This document shows, piece by piece, positions 1-9,096 of a stretch of DNA of 64,000 nt. Positions within the stretch are counted from its first letter, which is position 1, and the number at the start of each line of letters is the position of its first letter. This stretch comes from an uncultured Prevotellaceae bacterium (GTDB taxonomy: Bacteria > Bacteroidota > Bacteroidia > Bacteroidales > UBA3663): contig ONNR01000011.1 of NCBI GenBank assembly GCA_900319235.1, positions 80,053 to 144,052 of the forward strand. The letters run 5' to 3'. The notes beneath the pieces are model-generated. The model saw only the letters and a program-made list of their open reading frames with translations, did no database searches and was not told where the DNA came from. The translations under genes were made by a program, and so were the position numbers.

Positions 1-1546
1 TCACGTTGAACTTTGTCTCCTTCCCATCGACGAAACGATAAAGATCGCTGGGCACCACATCGCCCTTCACCCAACCGGGAACGCGAATCTTGAGCGTAAA
101 CAGTCCTGCCGTATTCTTGTTGATGCGGACATTGATCTCGTCGCCGTAGGGATAGGCGGTCTGCTGCTCGAGTTCCACCTTCTTGCCGCCCACCGCGAGC
201 GAAGCAGCATTGTTCATGAAGAGGTTCACATAGACATCACGGTCGCGCACGGCATAGACGTAGCCGGGCAGCGAAGGGATGAAGCGCGAAATGTTCGACG
301 GACAGCAGGCGCAGCCAAACCATGCCTTGCGTGCATAGTTCATGTCGGAAGCCACTGCCAGCGGATTGGGATAGAAGAAGCTGTTGCCTTCGAGCGAAAC
401 GCCCGAGATGAGTGCATTGTAGAGCGTGCGCTCCACTACGTCGTAATACTTCGACTCGCCATGCAGCAAGAAGAGACGATGATTGACATAGACGTTGCCG
501 ATGGCTGCACAGGTCTCGCAATAGGCCTCGGCATTGGGCAGTTCGTAGTTGTCGCCGAACGCCTCGCCGTTGTGACGTGCACCAATGCCTCCGGTGATGT
601 AGTACTTCTTTCCGACGATGTTGTCCCAAATCTTGTCGATGGCCTTCAGGTAGGCACTGTCGCCCGTGATGGCTGCCACATCGGCCATGCCAGCATACAT
701 ATAAGTGGCACGCACGGCGTGACCCACCGCCTCGTCCTGCTCGACCACGGGCTTGTGGGCCTGGCTGTAGGCATCCTTGCGCGTGGTCAGGCCACGACGG
801 TCGAGGAAGTACTTGGCTTGGTCGAGATATTTACGGTCACCCGTCACGAGGTAGAGTTTCACGAGTCCCATCTCGGCAATCTGATGTCCGGGCACACGAT
901 CCACCTGCCCCTCCCCCAGTCCGATCTCACGGCAGACGCAGTCGGCATAGCGGATGGCGATGTCGAGGAAGTTGCGCTTTCCCGTGGCCTGATAGTGGGC
1001 AACTGCACCTTCGAGCATATGGCCAAGGTTGTAGAACTCATGGCTCAGCACCTCGACCTTCTCCCAGCGCTTGGTGCCATGCCACTGATGCGGGTGCTTG
1101 GGGTTCATGGTCCAGGCGGTGTTGAGGTAACCGTCGGGCTCCTGTCCGCCCTTCACAATCTCGAGTACCGAATCGATGTATGCCACAAGACGCTTGTCGG
1201 GATAGGTCTGCAAAGAATAACTGGCACCTTCGATGGTCTTATAGACATCGGTGTCGTCGAACGAGAAACCTTCCACCTTGACGTCTTCGGTGTTCTCGCC
1301 TGCCAACTGACGCGCAGCAATCTCGAAATTGCGGTAACGGCCCGACTCCTCACACTTCGAGAAAGCCAAGGGGATGGTCACCTCGCGGCTGGCCTTGAGG
1401 CGCTGTCCCCAGAAGCCGTCACCCACCTTGACCTGGGTAAATGGCACGGGAGAGATGGGGTAACCCGGCACCTGCACCGGTGCCGTCTTCTGAGCCTGCA
1501 CTGCCGTGGCGGACAGCAGGGAAACTGCTATCAAAAAGGATTTCAT
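1..1546 (-). CDS. GH127 beta-L-arabinofuranosidase-like protein, 3' end outside the window
   Basis: The reading frame starts at an ATG at 1546 and runs off the left edge, so 515 codons are visible and the C-terminus is missing. A signal peptide ends in VQAQ. The (alpha/alpha)6-barrel family formerly called DUF1680 is recognisable by an E-T-C motif (about E344, C346) and by G-C-A-C-C-P-S-N (C412, C414, C415). In GH127 enzymes such as HypBA1 the matching Glu and three Cys bind zinc, and one Cys is the nucleophile. The likely role is release of beta-L-arabinofuranose from plant arabinans, glycoproteins or arabinosylated xyloglucan in the periplasm. It lies 54 nt downstream of the GH31 gene on the same strand and is probably co-transcribed with it. 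The linkage specificity is inferred; related GH127 proteins can have other activities. Confidence 0.9.
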   Translation of the reverse strand, partial: MKSFLIAVSLLSATAVQAQKTAPVQVPGYPISPVPFTQVKVGDGFWGQRLKASREVTIPLAFSKCEESGRYRNFEIAARQLAGENTEDVKVEGFSFDDTDVYKTIEGASYSLQTYPDKRLVAYIDSVLEIVKGGQEPDGYLNTAWTMNPKHPHQWHGTKRWEKVEVLSHEFYNLGHMLEGAVAHYQATGKRNFLDIAIRYADCVCREIGLGEGQVDRVPGHQIAEMGLVKLYLVTGDRKYLDQAKYFLDRRGLTTRKDAYSQAHKPVVEQDEAVGHAVRATYMYAGMADVAAITGDSAYLKAIDKIWDNIVGKKYYITGGIGARHNGEAFGDNYELPNAEAYCETCAAIGNVYVNHRLFLLHGESKYYDVVERTLYNALISGVSLEGNSFFYPNPLAVASDMNYARKAWFGCACCPSNISRFIPSLPGYVYAVRDRDVYVNLFMNNAASLAVGGKKVELEQQTAYPYGDEINVRINKNTAGLFTLKIRVPGWVKGDVVPSDLYRFVDGKETKFNV

Positions 1547-1562
1547 AGATATTTTGTTTTTA

Positions 1563-1602
1563 GACTATAGTGACTTTAGAGACTATATAAGCTATAGTGA
1601 CT
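1563..1602. repeat. Short direct repeat CTATAGTGACT
   Basis: The 11-mer CTATAGTGACT occurs at 1565-1575 and 1592-1602, with the related word GACTATATAAG between. It fills the gap between the GH31 stop and the GH127 start. A related set of words (CTATAGTAGC, CTATTGTGAC) sits at 46040-46060 behind another GH31 start. Confidence 0.6.
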
Positions 1603-4060
1603 AAAAAGGGATAGCCATTGCCTTGCCGTCGTAGTTTATCGTCTTTTGGAACGTGGAGGCTTCCTTGTCGCCGGCTTCCGAGGCAGCGCTAACCACATGG
1701 ATGCGGAACTGTCGGTTCAGCAGCATGCCGGGATAATTGCCTTCGCGAGCGTCGATGGTTAAAGTGCGCGTCACGTCGTTCCAGTGGAAACCGATCTGTG
1801 CAAACTCGCCCTGCTCGTAGCCATAGCCGTCGCCGGCATCTTCGTAGAGCACAAAGTCGCCATCGGCACCGGGATAGATGCGCACCTCAAGGTTGTCCCA
1901 TGCCTTCTCGCCCGTGTACTGTACCTTGGGACCGAAGGGGATGATGCTGCCTGCCTTGACAAAGACGGGCATGATGTCCATAGGTGCAAGGCGCTTGATG
2001 GCTTTGCCGCCTTCATACTGCTGGTTGTTCCAGAAGTCCCACCACTGCGTGCCTGCAGGCAGATAGACCTCGACGGGAGCCGAAGCCTTCTGCGGTTCGG
2101 GATAGATCCAGTGGCTCGTGCGTCGTTCGCCCAGCCACGAATAGAGGGGCTGGGTGATAGGCATGACGAGCAAAGAGCGGCCGAACATGTATTCGTCGTC
2201 GCGGTTGATGGCCACCTTGTCGTCGGGGAAGTCCATCACGAGCGGACGCATCATCAGGTCGCTACGCTGCACGGTGGCACCCGCCTGGCTGTAGATGTAG
2301 GGCAACAGGCGGTAACGCAGTTCGATGAAGTGCTTCTGCACGTCGTATGCCCAGTCGCCGGGCTCGCCATAATGCCAGATCTCGCTCACCATAGGCGAAG
2401 AGCAGTGGTTGCGCATCAGGGGCATGAAGGTACCCCACTGCATCCAGCGCACCATCAGTTCCTGGGCGTAGGGGCTCTTGGGGTCGTTGCCGAAGTCCCA
2501 GCCGAAGAAGCCGCCGAGGTCGGTGTTCCACATCGGGATGCCGCAAATCACGTAGTTAAGGCCTGAAGGCACCTGGTTCTGCATGTCGCTCCAGTTGCTC
2601 ACGATGTCGCCGCTCCACGAGAATGTGCCGTAGTGCTGGATGCCGAACGAAGCCGAACGCGTCATCTGCAGTTGTCGCTTGGTGTTGCCCTTCGTGGCTC
2701 GCTGGTGCTCGTAGATGCCGCGGTTGTGAACCAGCGGGAAGGCATTCTTCACGCTGCGCCACGAGCCGTCGTAGGTCATGTAGTCCGAATCGCCCTCCCG
2801 CTCGAAGTGGTCGGGTTCGGTCGAATCGGTCCACCAGGCATCGAAGCCCATGCGATAGAGGTTGGTGAGATACTTCCAGTAGATGTCGCGCGCCTTGGGG
2901 TTGAACACGTCATAGACCAGCACGCCACGGTTGCGGGGCCAGGTGTCGAACGGAAGGAGGGCACCCAGTTTGTCGAGCTCCTTGTACTGCCTGGTCCAGG
3001 GTCCGAAGTCGGGCCAGAGGGTGATCATCAGGTGGGCATTCTGCCCGTGCACGTAGTCGACCATCTGCTGCGGCGTGGTCAGGCGCGGGGCGCCCTGTGC
3101 CTTCACCTTGGCAATTTCGACATCGGGATCCTCATCGTTGGGCAGGTAACGCATCTGCTTGGGGTCGCCTATCTTGTTGAGGTAATGGGGGTTCTCGAAC
3201 TTCATGGCGTTCCAGTTCGAGTCGCAGCCCCAGTACTGCCAGTCCTGCACGATGGCATCAATGGGGATGTCGCGGCGACGGTATTCGTCGAGCACACCCG
3301 AAAGCTCGTCGGGTGTCTTGTAGCGCTCGCGGCACTGCCAGTAGCCGTACGCCCAGAGCGGGAACATCGTCGCCTGACCGCTCAGCCGACGGATCTGCTC
3401 CACCACGCCGTCCTGCGTGCCGTCCTTGTAGAGGAAGTAGTAATCGACGCCCTCGCCGACGCTGCTGCGCAAGGTTGTCCCGCTGGCATCGTCGCTCCAG
3501 AATGTCTCTCCCGCATTGTCCCAATAGACGCCGTAGCCCTTCTGGCTGGTGAAGTATGGGATGTAGATGTGCGTATTGGTGTTCCAAAGGCGGAACGCCG
3601 TACCGCGCTGGTTCATGGTCTGCCCCTCGCGGCGCTGTCCGAGGCCGAAGATGGCTTCGTCGGGATCGAGCTGCCAACGTTGGCTCACTTCGTACTTGCC
3701 CCGATCGACGCCCTCGGCGATACGTTCCACCGTGCCTTGTCCCAACTCGGTCAGGAGCCGCCTGCCCTGGGGGTCAAAGAAGCTCACCACGCCCTGGGCA
3801 TCGACCTTCACCGTGAGGCATTCGGTCGTGAGGGTGCCTTCGCCGGTGATTGCCGACGTCGGGCTGACTGGGGTCAATACCACCGAATAGCTCCGTTTCG
3901 ATGCCATGGGGTCGGAAGTGGCGGAGGCGTCGGTTTTCGTGACACGCACGATGCCGGGGGCATACAGTTCGACGCGTGTGGTCTGAGCCGAAAGCACGTG
4001 GCAGGCACAAGCCAAAAGCACGCAGCACAAGGTGGTTCGTCGTTGTTCGGTACTGTTCAT
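1601..4060 (-). CDS. GH31 family glycosidase (alpha-xylosidase / alpha-glucosidase type)
   Basis: An 819-residue secreted enzyme with a signal peptide ending in VLSAQ. The order is an N-terminal galactose-mutarotase-like beta-sandwich, the (beta/alpha)8 catalytic barrel and C-terminal beta domains including a DUF5110-like end. The WWTDSTEPD motif supplies the nucleophile (about D412) and FSWSGD the acid/base (about D485), both as expected for GH31. It lacks the PA14 insert seen in the second GH31 of this window. I use the ATG at 4060 because a promoter -7 box at 4115-4123 would place the transcript start at or just before an alternative upstream ATG at 4108, leaving that one without a leader; a still longer frame to 4273 would read through the promoter. 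The substrate is probably an alpha-xylose- or alpha-glucose-capped oligosaccharide imported by the adjacent SusC/D. Confidence 0.88.
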   Translation of the reverse strand: MNSTEQRRTTLCCVLLACACHVLSAQTTRVELYAPGIVRVTKTDASATSDPMASKRSYSVVLTPVSPTSAITGEGTLTTECLTVKVDAQGVVSFFDPQGRRLLTELGQGTVERIAEGVDRGKYEVSQRWQLDPDEAIFGLGQRREGQTMNQRGTAFRLWNTNTHIYIPYFTSQKGYGVYWDNAGETFWSDDASGTTLRSSVGEGVDYYFLYKDGTQDGVVEQIRRLSGQATMFPLWAYGYWQCRERYKTPDELSGVLDEYRRRDIPIDAIVQDWQYWGCDSNWNAMKFENPHYLNKIGDPKQMRYLPNDEDPDVEIAKVKAQGAPRLTTPQQMVDYVHGQNAHLMITLWPDFGPWTRQYKELDKLGALLPFDTWPRNRGVLVYDVFNPKARDIYWKYLTNLYRMGFDAWWTDSTEPDHFEREGDSDYMTYDGSWRSVKNAFPLVHNRGIYEHQRATKGNTKRQLQMTRSASFGIQHYGTFSWSGDIVSNWSDMQNQVPSGLNYVICGIPMWNTDLGGFFGWDFGNDPKSPYAQELMVRWMQWGTFMPLMRNHCSSPMVSEIWHYGEPGDWAYDVQKHFIELRYRLLPYIYSQAGATVQRSDLMMRPLVMDFPDDKVAINRDDEYMFGRSLLVMPITQPLYSWLGERRTSHWIYPEPQKASAPVEVYLPAGTQWWDFWNNQQYEGGKAIKRLAPMDIMPVFVKAGSIIPFGPKVQYTGEKAWDNLEVRIYPGADGDFVLYEDAGDGYGYEQGEFAQIGFHWNDVTRTLTIDAREGNYPGMLLNRQFRIHVVSAASEAGDKEASTFQKTINYDGKAMAIPF

Positions 4061-4114
4061 AAAGTGTAATGGGTTAAGCGATGGATAATGGGTCTTGAGG
4101 TTGTTCATGATGCT

Positions 4115-4123
4115 GCAAAGATA
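4115..4123 (-). promoter_or_regulatory. Promoter -7 box TATCTTTGC for the GH31 gene
   Basis: Minus-strand TATCTTTGC matches the Bacteroidota TAnnTTTG element. It lies in the 236-nt gap between the susD stop and the GH31 start, so GH31 and GH127 can be transcribed independently of susCD. Confidence 0.6.
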
Positions 4124-4296
4124 ATGATTATTTCGATACTTCGGTAATGTTGCTGGCAAAAAAAGCATGTCGATGCACGTTTTTGTCCCAATTCTACTGC
4201 CGATGGTGCGAAAATGCGTGCCAAAAGGCATTCCGATAATCGTCGGTTCACTTCCTCCTGGCACGCCACACACATATTATAATAATAAAAAGGAGA

Positions 4297-5928
4297 TTAA
4301 TATCCTGGATTCTGTTTCAGGTTGCTGTTGGTCAGCATGATCTTGTTCGGAATGGGGTAAAGGTTCTTCGTCGCGTCGCTCGCATCGTGTGAAAACCACG
4401 ATTTGGTGGTGAATACGCCAAAGCGAATCAGGTCCTGACGACGACGGCCCTCTTGGCAGAACTCCCAACCGAGTTCGTCGAGCATACGGCCATACTTGAT
4501 ATCAGCGCCACCCTCATGCGCAGTGGAATAGGTATCACGACGACCATAATCGTAGCAACTGCCAGCATTCAGGTCGGCATCGGAAACTACAGCCTTTGCA
4601 GGGTTTGCACCAAAGGCACGCTGGCGCACTTCAGTCACCAAGGCACCTGCACCAGGCTTGCCTGCACGCATCAAAGCCTCGGCCTTCATCAGCAGGACAT
4701 CGGCATAGCGGAACTGTGGCCAGTCATTGCTCAATCGATTAGTAATGCCGATGGCATATTCGAATTTGCCCCAACGATAGCCTTGATATGGATAGGACTC
4801 GTCAATAGAAGGCACTACGTTTGGATAGTCGAGAGGCACACCTGTGGTGCTCTCGAAGAGCGAGTCGCCTGCATAACTGTATTGCTGGCCAGTGATGTAC
4901 CAGTCGGCAAGGCGCTGGTCGTCGGGATCGAAGGTGTCGATAAACTGGGGAATCGCACAGACACCGCCCCAAGGACGAGCCTTGAGCTGATAAGTATCCT
5001 GGTTCTCAGGAGCAAGAGTGTACATATGGAAATCAAAAGCATTCCAGTCGGTGACATAAACCTCGTCAAAAGGAAGGCCGAAGATGATCTCCTTGGAGTT
5101 TTCATTCTCGGTGAGGAAGGGTGCATTGATATCGGACTCAAGGCCATATTCGCCCGAACTCTTAGCGAAGTTGATAACCTGATCGCAGGCTGCTATGCAC
5201 TCGTTCCATTGGGCGGTGCCTGCATATACTTCGGCATTCAGATACATCTTGGCAAGCAGGGTATAGGCTGCCCACTTGTTGAAACGTCCATAGTAGTAGC
5301 CACGGGCAGTCTCGCTCAGGTTGCCGATGTTTTCAGTAATCTCACGTACAATAAAGTCATAGACTTCCTTGCGTGTGGATTGCTGTGGCAGGTTGGTATC
5401 CTTGAAGTCAGTCACAATGGGTACATTACCATAAAGGTCACACAGGATGTAGTAGTAGCTGGCGCGAAGCACCTTAAGCTCCGATACGAGTTCGGTCTTG
5501 GCTTCGCCCGTCACTCCAATCACACCATCCTCGATCTGCGAGAGCAGACGGTTGCAGGTGTTGATACCTTCGAACGTACGCTCCCAACCCTGCAGCACAC
5601 CATCGTCTTCGGTGGTCCATACGTGCTGGTGCCAACGCTTGTAGATGTAACCATCAACCCAACCGATGCCCAAGCGAGCTGGTATAACATCCTGATCGGC
5701 ACATAGCTCCTCTGAACGTACAACGCCGTTCCAAAGCAGCATGGTCTGACGCCAGGGTATATAGGCGGCATTTACCAGATAGCTGATGTCAGCATCGTTA
5801 GTTGGACTATACTTCTCCGACACCACCTGTGAGTAGCTCTCGTCGAGCAGTTCGGTACATGCCGTGTTTCCCACCAAGGTCGTAGCTGCCAAAACGCCAA
5901 GCGACCAAATCTTTATACTTGTTTTCAT
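4297..5928 (-). CDS. SusD/RagB-family outer-membrane glycan-binding lipoprotein
   Basis: 543 residues with a lipoprotein signal whose acceptor Cys lies in GNTAC. The helical TPR-like SusD core is recognisable from the N-terminal LLDESYSQVV region, the FNKWAAYTLLAKMYLNAEVY helix typical of SusD/RagB, and the C-terminal DLIRFG and YPIPNKI elements. SusD proteins sit as a lid on the SusC barrel at the cell surface and capture glycans. The gene starts 15 nt after the susC stop, which implies co-transcription and a stoichiometric partner. The ligand cannot be read from the sequence; the neighbouring GH127, GH31 and GH2 enzymes point to a plant side-chain-bearing polysaccharide. Confidence 0.93.
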   Translation of the reverse strand: MKTSIKIWSLGVLAATTLVGNTACTELLDESYSQVVSEKYSPTNDADISYLVNAAYIPWRQTMLLWNGVVRSEELCADQDVIPARLGIGWVDGYIYKRWHQHVWTTEDDGVLQGWERTFEGINTCNRLLSQIEDGVIGVTGEAKTELVSELKVLRASYYYILCDLYGNVPIVTDFKDTNLPQQSTRKEVYDFIVREITENIGNLSETARGYYYGRFNKWAAYTLLAKMYLNAEVYAGTAQWNECIAACDQVINFAKSSGEYGLESDINAPFLTENENSKEIIFGLPFDEVYVTDWNAFDFHMYTLAPENQDTYQLKARPWGGVCAIPQFIDTFDPDDQRLADWYITGQQYSYAGDSLFESTTGVPLDYPNVVPSIDESYPYQGYRWGKFEYAIGITNRLSNDWPQFRYADVLLMKAEALMRAGKPGAGALVTEVRQRAFGANPAKAVVSDADLNAGSCYDYGRRDTYSTAHEGGADIKYGRMLDELGWEFCQEGRRRQDLIRFGVFTTKSWFSHDASDATKNLYPIPNKIMLTNSNLKQNPGY

Positions 5929-5943
5929 TGTTGTGATATCTAT

Positions 5944-8892
5944 TTAGAATTTGACGTTAAGACCTATTGTGAACGAACGCGTACTGGGGTAGCGGAAGCG
6001 GGTGTCGTAACCTGGTGTCAAACCATCAGTGCTGACTTCGGGATCGATGCCCTTGTAGCCGGTGAAGGTGAATGCGTTGAGGACTGAGCCATAGAGACGA
6101 AGGCTCTTGACGTACTTGCCGAGGGCGCCAAAGTTGTAGCCCAATGAAATGTTGTCAATCTTCCAGTAATCGCCATCTTCAACGTAATAGCTGTTGAACT
6201 CTGGCTCTACCTCCTTGCTGAGGGTATGCTTGCCGAAGACGAGGTCGCTTACCGAAGTCAGACGGTTCTCGAAACGGCTGTTCTTGGCGTTCTCGTAGTT
6301 CATGCGAGCACTGTTGATGAGCTGGAAGTCGAAGGCTCCACGCATGGTGATACCAAGATCCCATCCCTTGTAGGTAAAGGTATTGTTCCAGCCAGCATAG
6401 TAGTTGGGCAGACCATTGCCAATCACTTTCTTGTCATCGGCAGCATGGGTGAAGTCGGTATAGTTCACGAGGTTGCCATTGCGATCTTCATAGATCCAGC
6501 GGCCTTCATCATCGACGTCAACGACCTTGAAGCCCCAGAAGTTGCCGATACTCTCGCCTACCTGTACACGGTGTGAGTCGGTCACCTGTCCCGAATACTC
6601 CACCTGACCGGTGTTGAAGTAGTCATACTCAGTCTTAAATACCGAACCGTTGAGGCTCACAAGCTCGTTCTTGTTGTAAGAGAATGTGACGGTGGTATTC
6701 CATTCGAACGACTTGGAGCGATAAGCGACAGCATTGATCAATATCTCGATACCACGATTGCGCATCGTACCGCCATTGGCGATGGTGGTGTTGTAGAGAT
6801 TTGGTGGCGTAGGTACGGCATACTCATAAATCAGGCCGTCAACGTCGCGATTGTAGAAGTCGATGGTACCAGAGAGGCGGCTGTCGAGCACGGCCCAGTC
6901 GATACCGATGTTGGTCTCCTTCTTCTCCTCCCACTTGAGGTCGGGGTTGGCATTGGAAGCAGGAACGATAGTCTGGATCCACGAGCCATTTGAATAAGCA
7001 TACGAACCATACTTGAGCATAGCCACACCGAGGAACGAACGACTGGGCTGCGAACCCGTCACGCCATATCCGGCACGAAATTTGAGGTCATTGAGCCAGG
7101 AGATGTTCTTCATGAACTTCTCTTCGGTCAGACGCCAACCGAGGGAGACAGAAGGGAAGAGACCCCAGGCATTATCGGTGCCCCAAAGCTGGCTGGCACC
7201 TTCATAGCGGAGTGCTCCCATCAGGAGATAGCGGTTGCGCCAAGCGTAGGTGGCACGTCCGAAGAAACCGATGAGGTTGGTAGTAGCCTTAGACGAACTC
7301 ATGCCTGCTAGGCCATCCTTCAAGGCCGAACCGATACCGATGTTGTGCCAACCGCCGAAGTAATCGTCCTGGAAACCATAGTTGTTCACATAGACTTCCT
7401 CGTAGTCGGTCTCGTTGTAGCTGTAGCCGCCGAGCACAGAGAACTTGTGGCCCTTGATCTCTTTTTCATAGCGTGCAGTGAGTTCAAGAAGTTTCTCCAT
7501 GCTTGTGCTAGCTGTGATGGTAGTCCAACCCGACAAGCCATCGCGCAGGCTCGAGATATGCTCAAGCGTCTCGCTGTAACCATTGTTATAGTTCTGGCGC
7601 TCGTAGGAACCTACTGCCTGAAGCGTGAGGTCACGAATGGGATTGTAGGTGATGCTACCATTCATGCGAAGTGTGGTGCGTTTGCGGTTGCCATCCACTT
7701 CGTAGATCTTCGAAACAGGGTTCTCATACTCGAACTTCGAAGTATTCTCATACCAACTGCCATCTTCGTTCTTGACAGGCTCGGTAGGGTTGCGACGGGT
7801 GGCCTGGCTAAAGATATAGCCGTCATAGCCTCCGCTACCAGTATTGTTGGCCTCGGTCTTCTTGCCGAGAATGCCGAACTTGAGCTTCACCTTGTCGTCG
7901 AAGAGGCGATGGTTGATTTCAGCGCGTCCTTGGAACGAATCGAAGTTCGAACGCTTGAGGATACCTTGACGCTGCGAGATGTTGATGTTGGCAATATAGT
8001 TGGTCTTTGTGTTTCCACCCATGGCCGTGATGTTATGGACATGAGAGACGGGTACTCGGGTAATTTCGTCTTGCCAATCGGTGTCAAAACCCTTGTTCTG
8101 ATCGGGATAGAGAGCTGCATACTCGCTGGCGCTCAACATTTCGAGTTTCTTGGCAATGGTCGAAGTGCTGATGTAGCCATTGTACTCCACCGAATTGATG
8201 TCGCTACCCTTAGCTGCCTTGGTGGTGATGAGGATAACACCGTTGGTACCGCGTGTTCCATAGATGGCAGCTGCAGAACCGTCCTTCAAAACGTCGATGC
8301 TCTCTACATCCTCAGGGGCAACAGTGCTGAAATCTCCCGGGATGCCATCGATGAGGATGAGCGGATTGGTGTTGGCTCCACCAATGGTATTGGTACCACG
8401 CAGGCGTAACTGGGTGCCGCCCGAGGGATCACCACTTGGATTGGTGATTGCAAGGCCTGCTACCTTGCCTTGGATGAGCTGGCCGACGTCCTTGACCGAA
8501 CCCTTGACGAAGTTATCAGCCTTCACACTGGCCACCGAGCTGGTGACATCGCCCTTACGCTGGGTACCATAACCGATGAGCACCACTTCGTCGAGCAGCT
8601 GATTGTCTTCGTGCAGAATGATCTTGACTGTCTTCTTTTCTTCCGTGGCGACCTCTTGTGTGGCATAGCCGATGAAAGAAATGACGAGGACAGGATTGGC
8701 CTTGGGAGATTCGAGCACAAACTTGCCATCGAGGTCCGTGATGGTACCGATGGTCGGATTGTCTTTCAGAATGACGGTAGCACCTGGAACGGTTTCACCC
8801 ATCTGATCCTCTACTTCGCCCGTAATTGTGTGTTGGGCGAATGCCGTAAATGAAACGCTTAGCAACGTAAGCAATGACAATAGATGTTTCAT
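5944..8892 (-). CDS. SusC/RagA-family TonB-dependent outer-membrane transporter
   Basis: 982 residues. A signal peptide ends in AFAQ, followed by a carboxypeptidase-D-like regulatory domain (ITGEVEDQMGETVPGATV), the TonB-dependent plug with NPLILIDGIPGDFSTVAPEDVESIDVLKDGSAAAIYG, and a long beta-barrel that ends in ...TIGLNVKF with the usual C-terminal aromatic residue. It imports oligosaccharides into the periplasm together with the SusD lipoprotein encoded 15 nt downstream. Its length is normal for SusC. The upstream 200 nt hold a -7 box and the terminator of the regulator gene, so susC heads its own transcript. Confidence 0.95.
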   Translation of the reverse strand: MKHLLSLLTLLSVSFTAFAQHTITGEVEDQMGETVPGATVILKDNPTIGTITDLDGKFVLESPKANPVLVISFIGYATQEVATEEKKTVKIILHEDNQLLDEVVLIGYGTQRKGDVTSSVASVKADNFVKGSVKDVGQLIQGKVAGLAITNPSGDPSGGTQLRLRGTNTIGGANTNPLILIDGIPGDFSTVAPEDVESIDVLKDGSAAAIYGTRGTNGVILITTKAAKGSDINSVEYNGYISTSTIAKKLEMLSASEYAALYPDQNKGFDTDWQDEITRVPVSHVHNITAMGGNTKTNYIANINISQRQGILKRSNFDSFQGRAEINHRLFDDKVKLKFGILGKKTEANNTGSGGYDGYIFSQATRRNPTEPVKNEDGSWYENTSKFEYENPVSKIYEVDGNRKRTTLRMNGSITYNPIRDLTLQAVGSYERQNYNNGYSETLEHISSLRDGLSGWTTITASTSMEKLLELTARYEKEIKGHKFSVLGGYSYNETDYEEVYVNNYGFQDDYFGGWHNIGIGSALKDGLAGMSSSKATTNLIGFFGRATYAWRNRYLLMGALRYEGASQLWGTDNAWGLFPSVSLGWRLTEEKFMKNISWLNDLKFRAGYGVTGSQPSRSFLGVAMLKYGSYAYSNGSWIQTIVPASNANPDLKWEEKKETNIGIDWAVLDSRLSGTIDFYNRDVDGLIYEYAVPTPPNLYNTTIANGGTMRNRGIEILINAVAYRSKSFEWNTTVTFSYNKNELVSLNGSVFKTEYDYFNTGQVEYSGQVTDSHRVQVGESIGNFWGFKVVDVDDEGRWIYEDRNGNLVNYTDFTHAADDKKVIGNGLPNYYAGWNNTFTYKGWDLGITMRGAFDFQLINSARMNYENAKNSRFENRLTSVSDLVFGKHTLSKEVEPEFNSYYVEDGDYWKIDNISLGYNFGALGKYVKSLRLYGSVLNAFTFTGYKGIDPEVSTDGLTPGYDTRFRYPSTRSFTIGLNVKF

Positions 8893-8979
8893 TCTTGTGA
8901 TTGTGGTAAGTTTAAATTATTATTATATGTGGTTGGGTTGTCTGACGTCCTAGCAAACTGTTTTTCATTGTTTGGTGCG

Positions 8980-8988
8980 GCAAAGATA
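8980..8988 (-). promoter_or_regulatory. Promoter -7 box TATCTTTGC for susC of locus A
   Basis: Minus-strand TATCTTTGC lies about 90 nt upstream of the susC start. A T-rich TTTTTGG stretch at 9011-9018 could serve as the -33 element at a slightly long spacing. Confidence 0.55.
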
Positions 8989-9036
8989 GAGGGAATAGCA
9001 AACTTGCACGGCCAAAAATGCGCATAAATAGGCATA

Positions 9037-9080
9037 AAATTGGGGCGAAAACCGTTTTTATACGATTTTCGCCCCAATTT
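9037..9080 (-). terminator. Terminator hairpin behind the propeller regulator
   Basis: Perfect 15-bp inverted repeat with arms at 9037-9051 and 9066-9080 (AAATTGGGGCGAAAA and its complement) and a 14-nt loop. On the minus strand it follows the regulator stop at 9097 and ends in a short T run. It insulates susC from read-through. Confidence 0.7.
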
Positions 9081-9096
9081 GAATCATTCTTACCCC

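Noticed and set aside
461..1570. Plus-strand open frame of 369 codons
   Set aside because: It is antisense to the GH127 gene, whose motifs are clear, and it has no family resemblance. The GC-rich codon pattern of the real gene opens the opposite strand.
2633..4069. Plus-strand open frame of 478 codons
   Set aside because: Antisense to GH31 with its conserved catalytic motifs; no promoter or recognisable protein.
4061..4273. Extended GH31 start at 4273
   Set aside because: The promoter at 4115-4123 lies inside it and the added residues precede the signal peptide.
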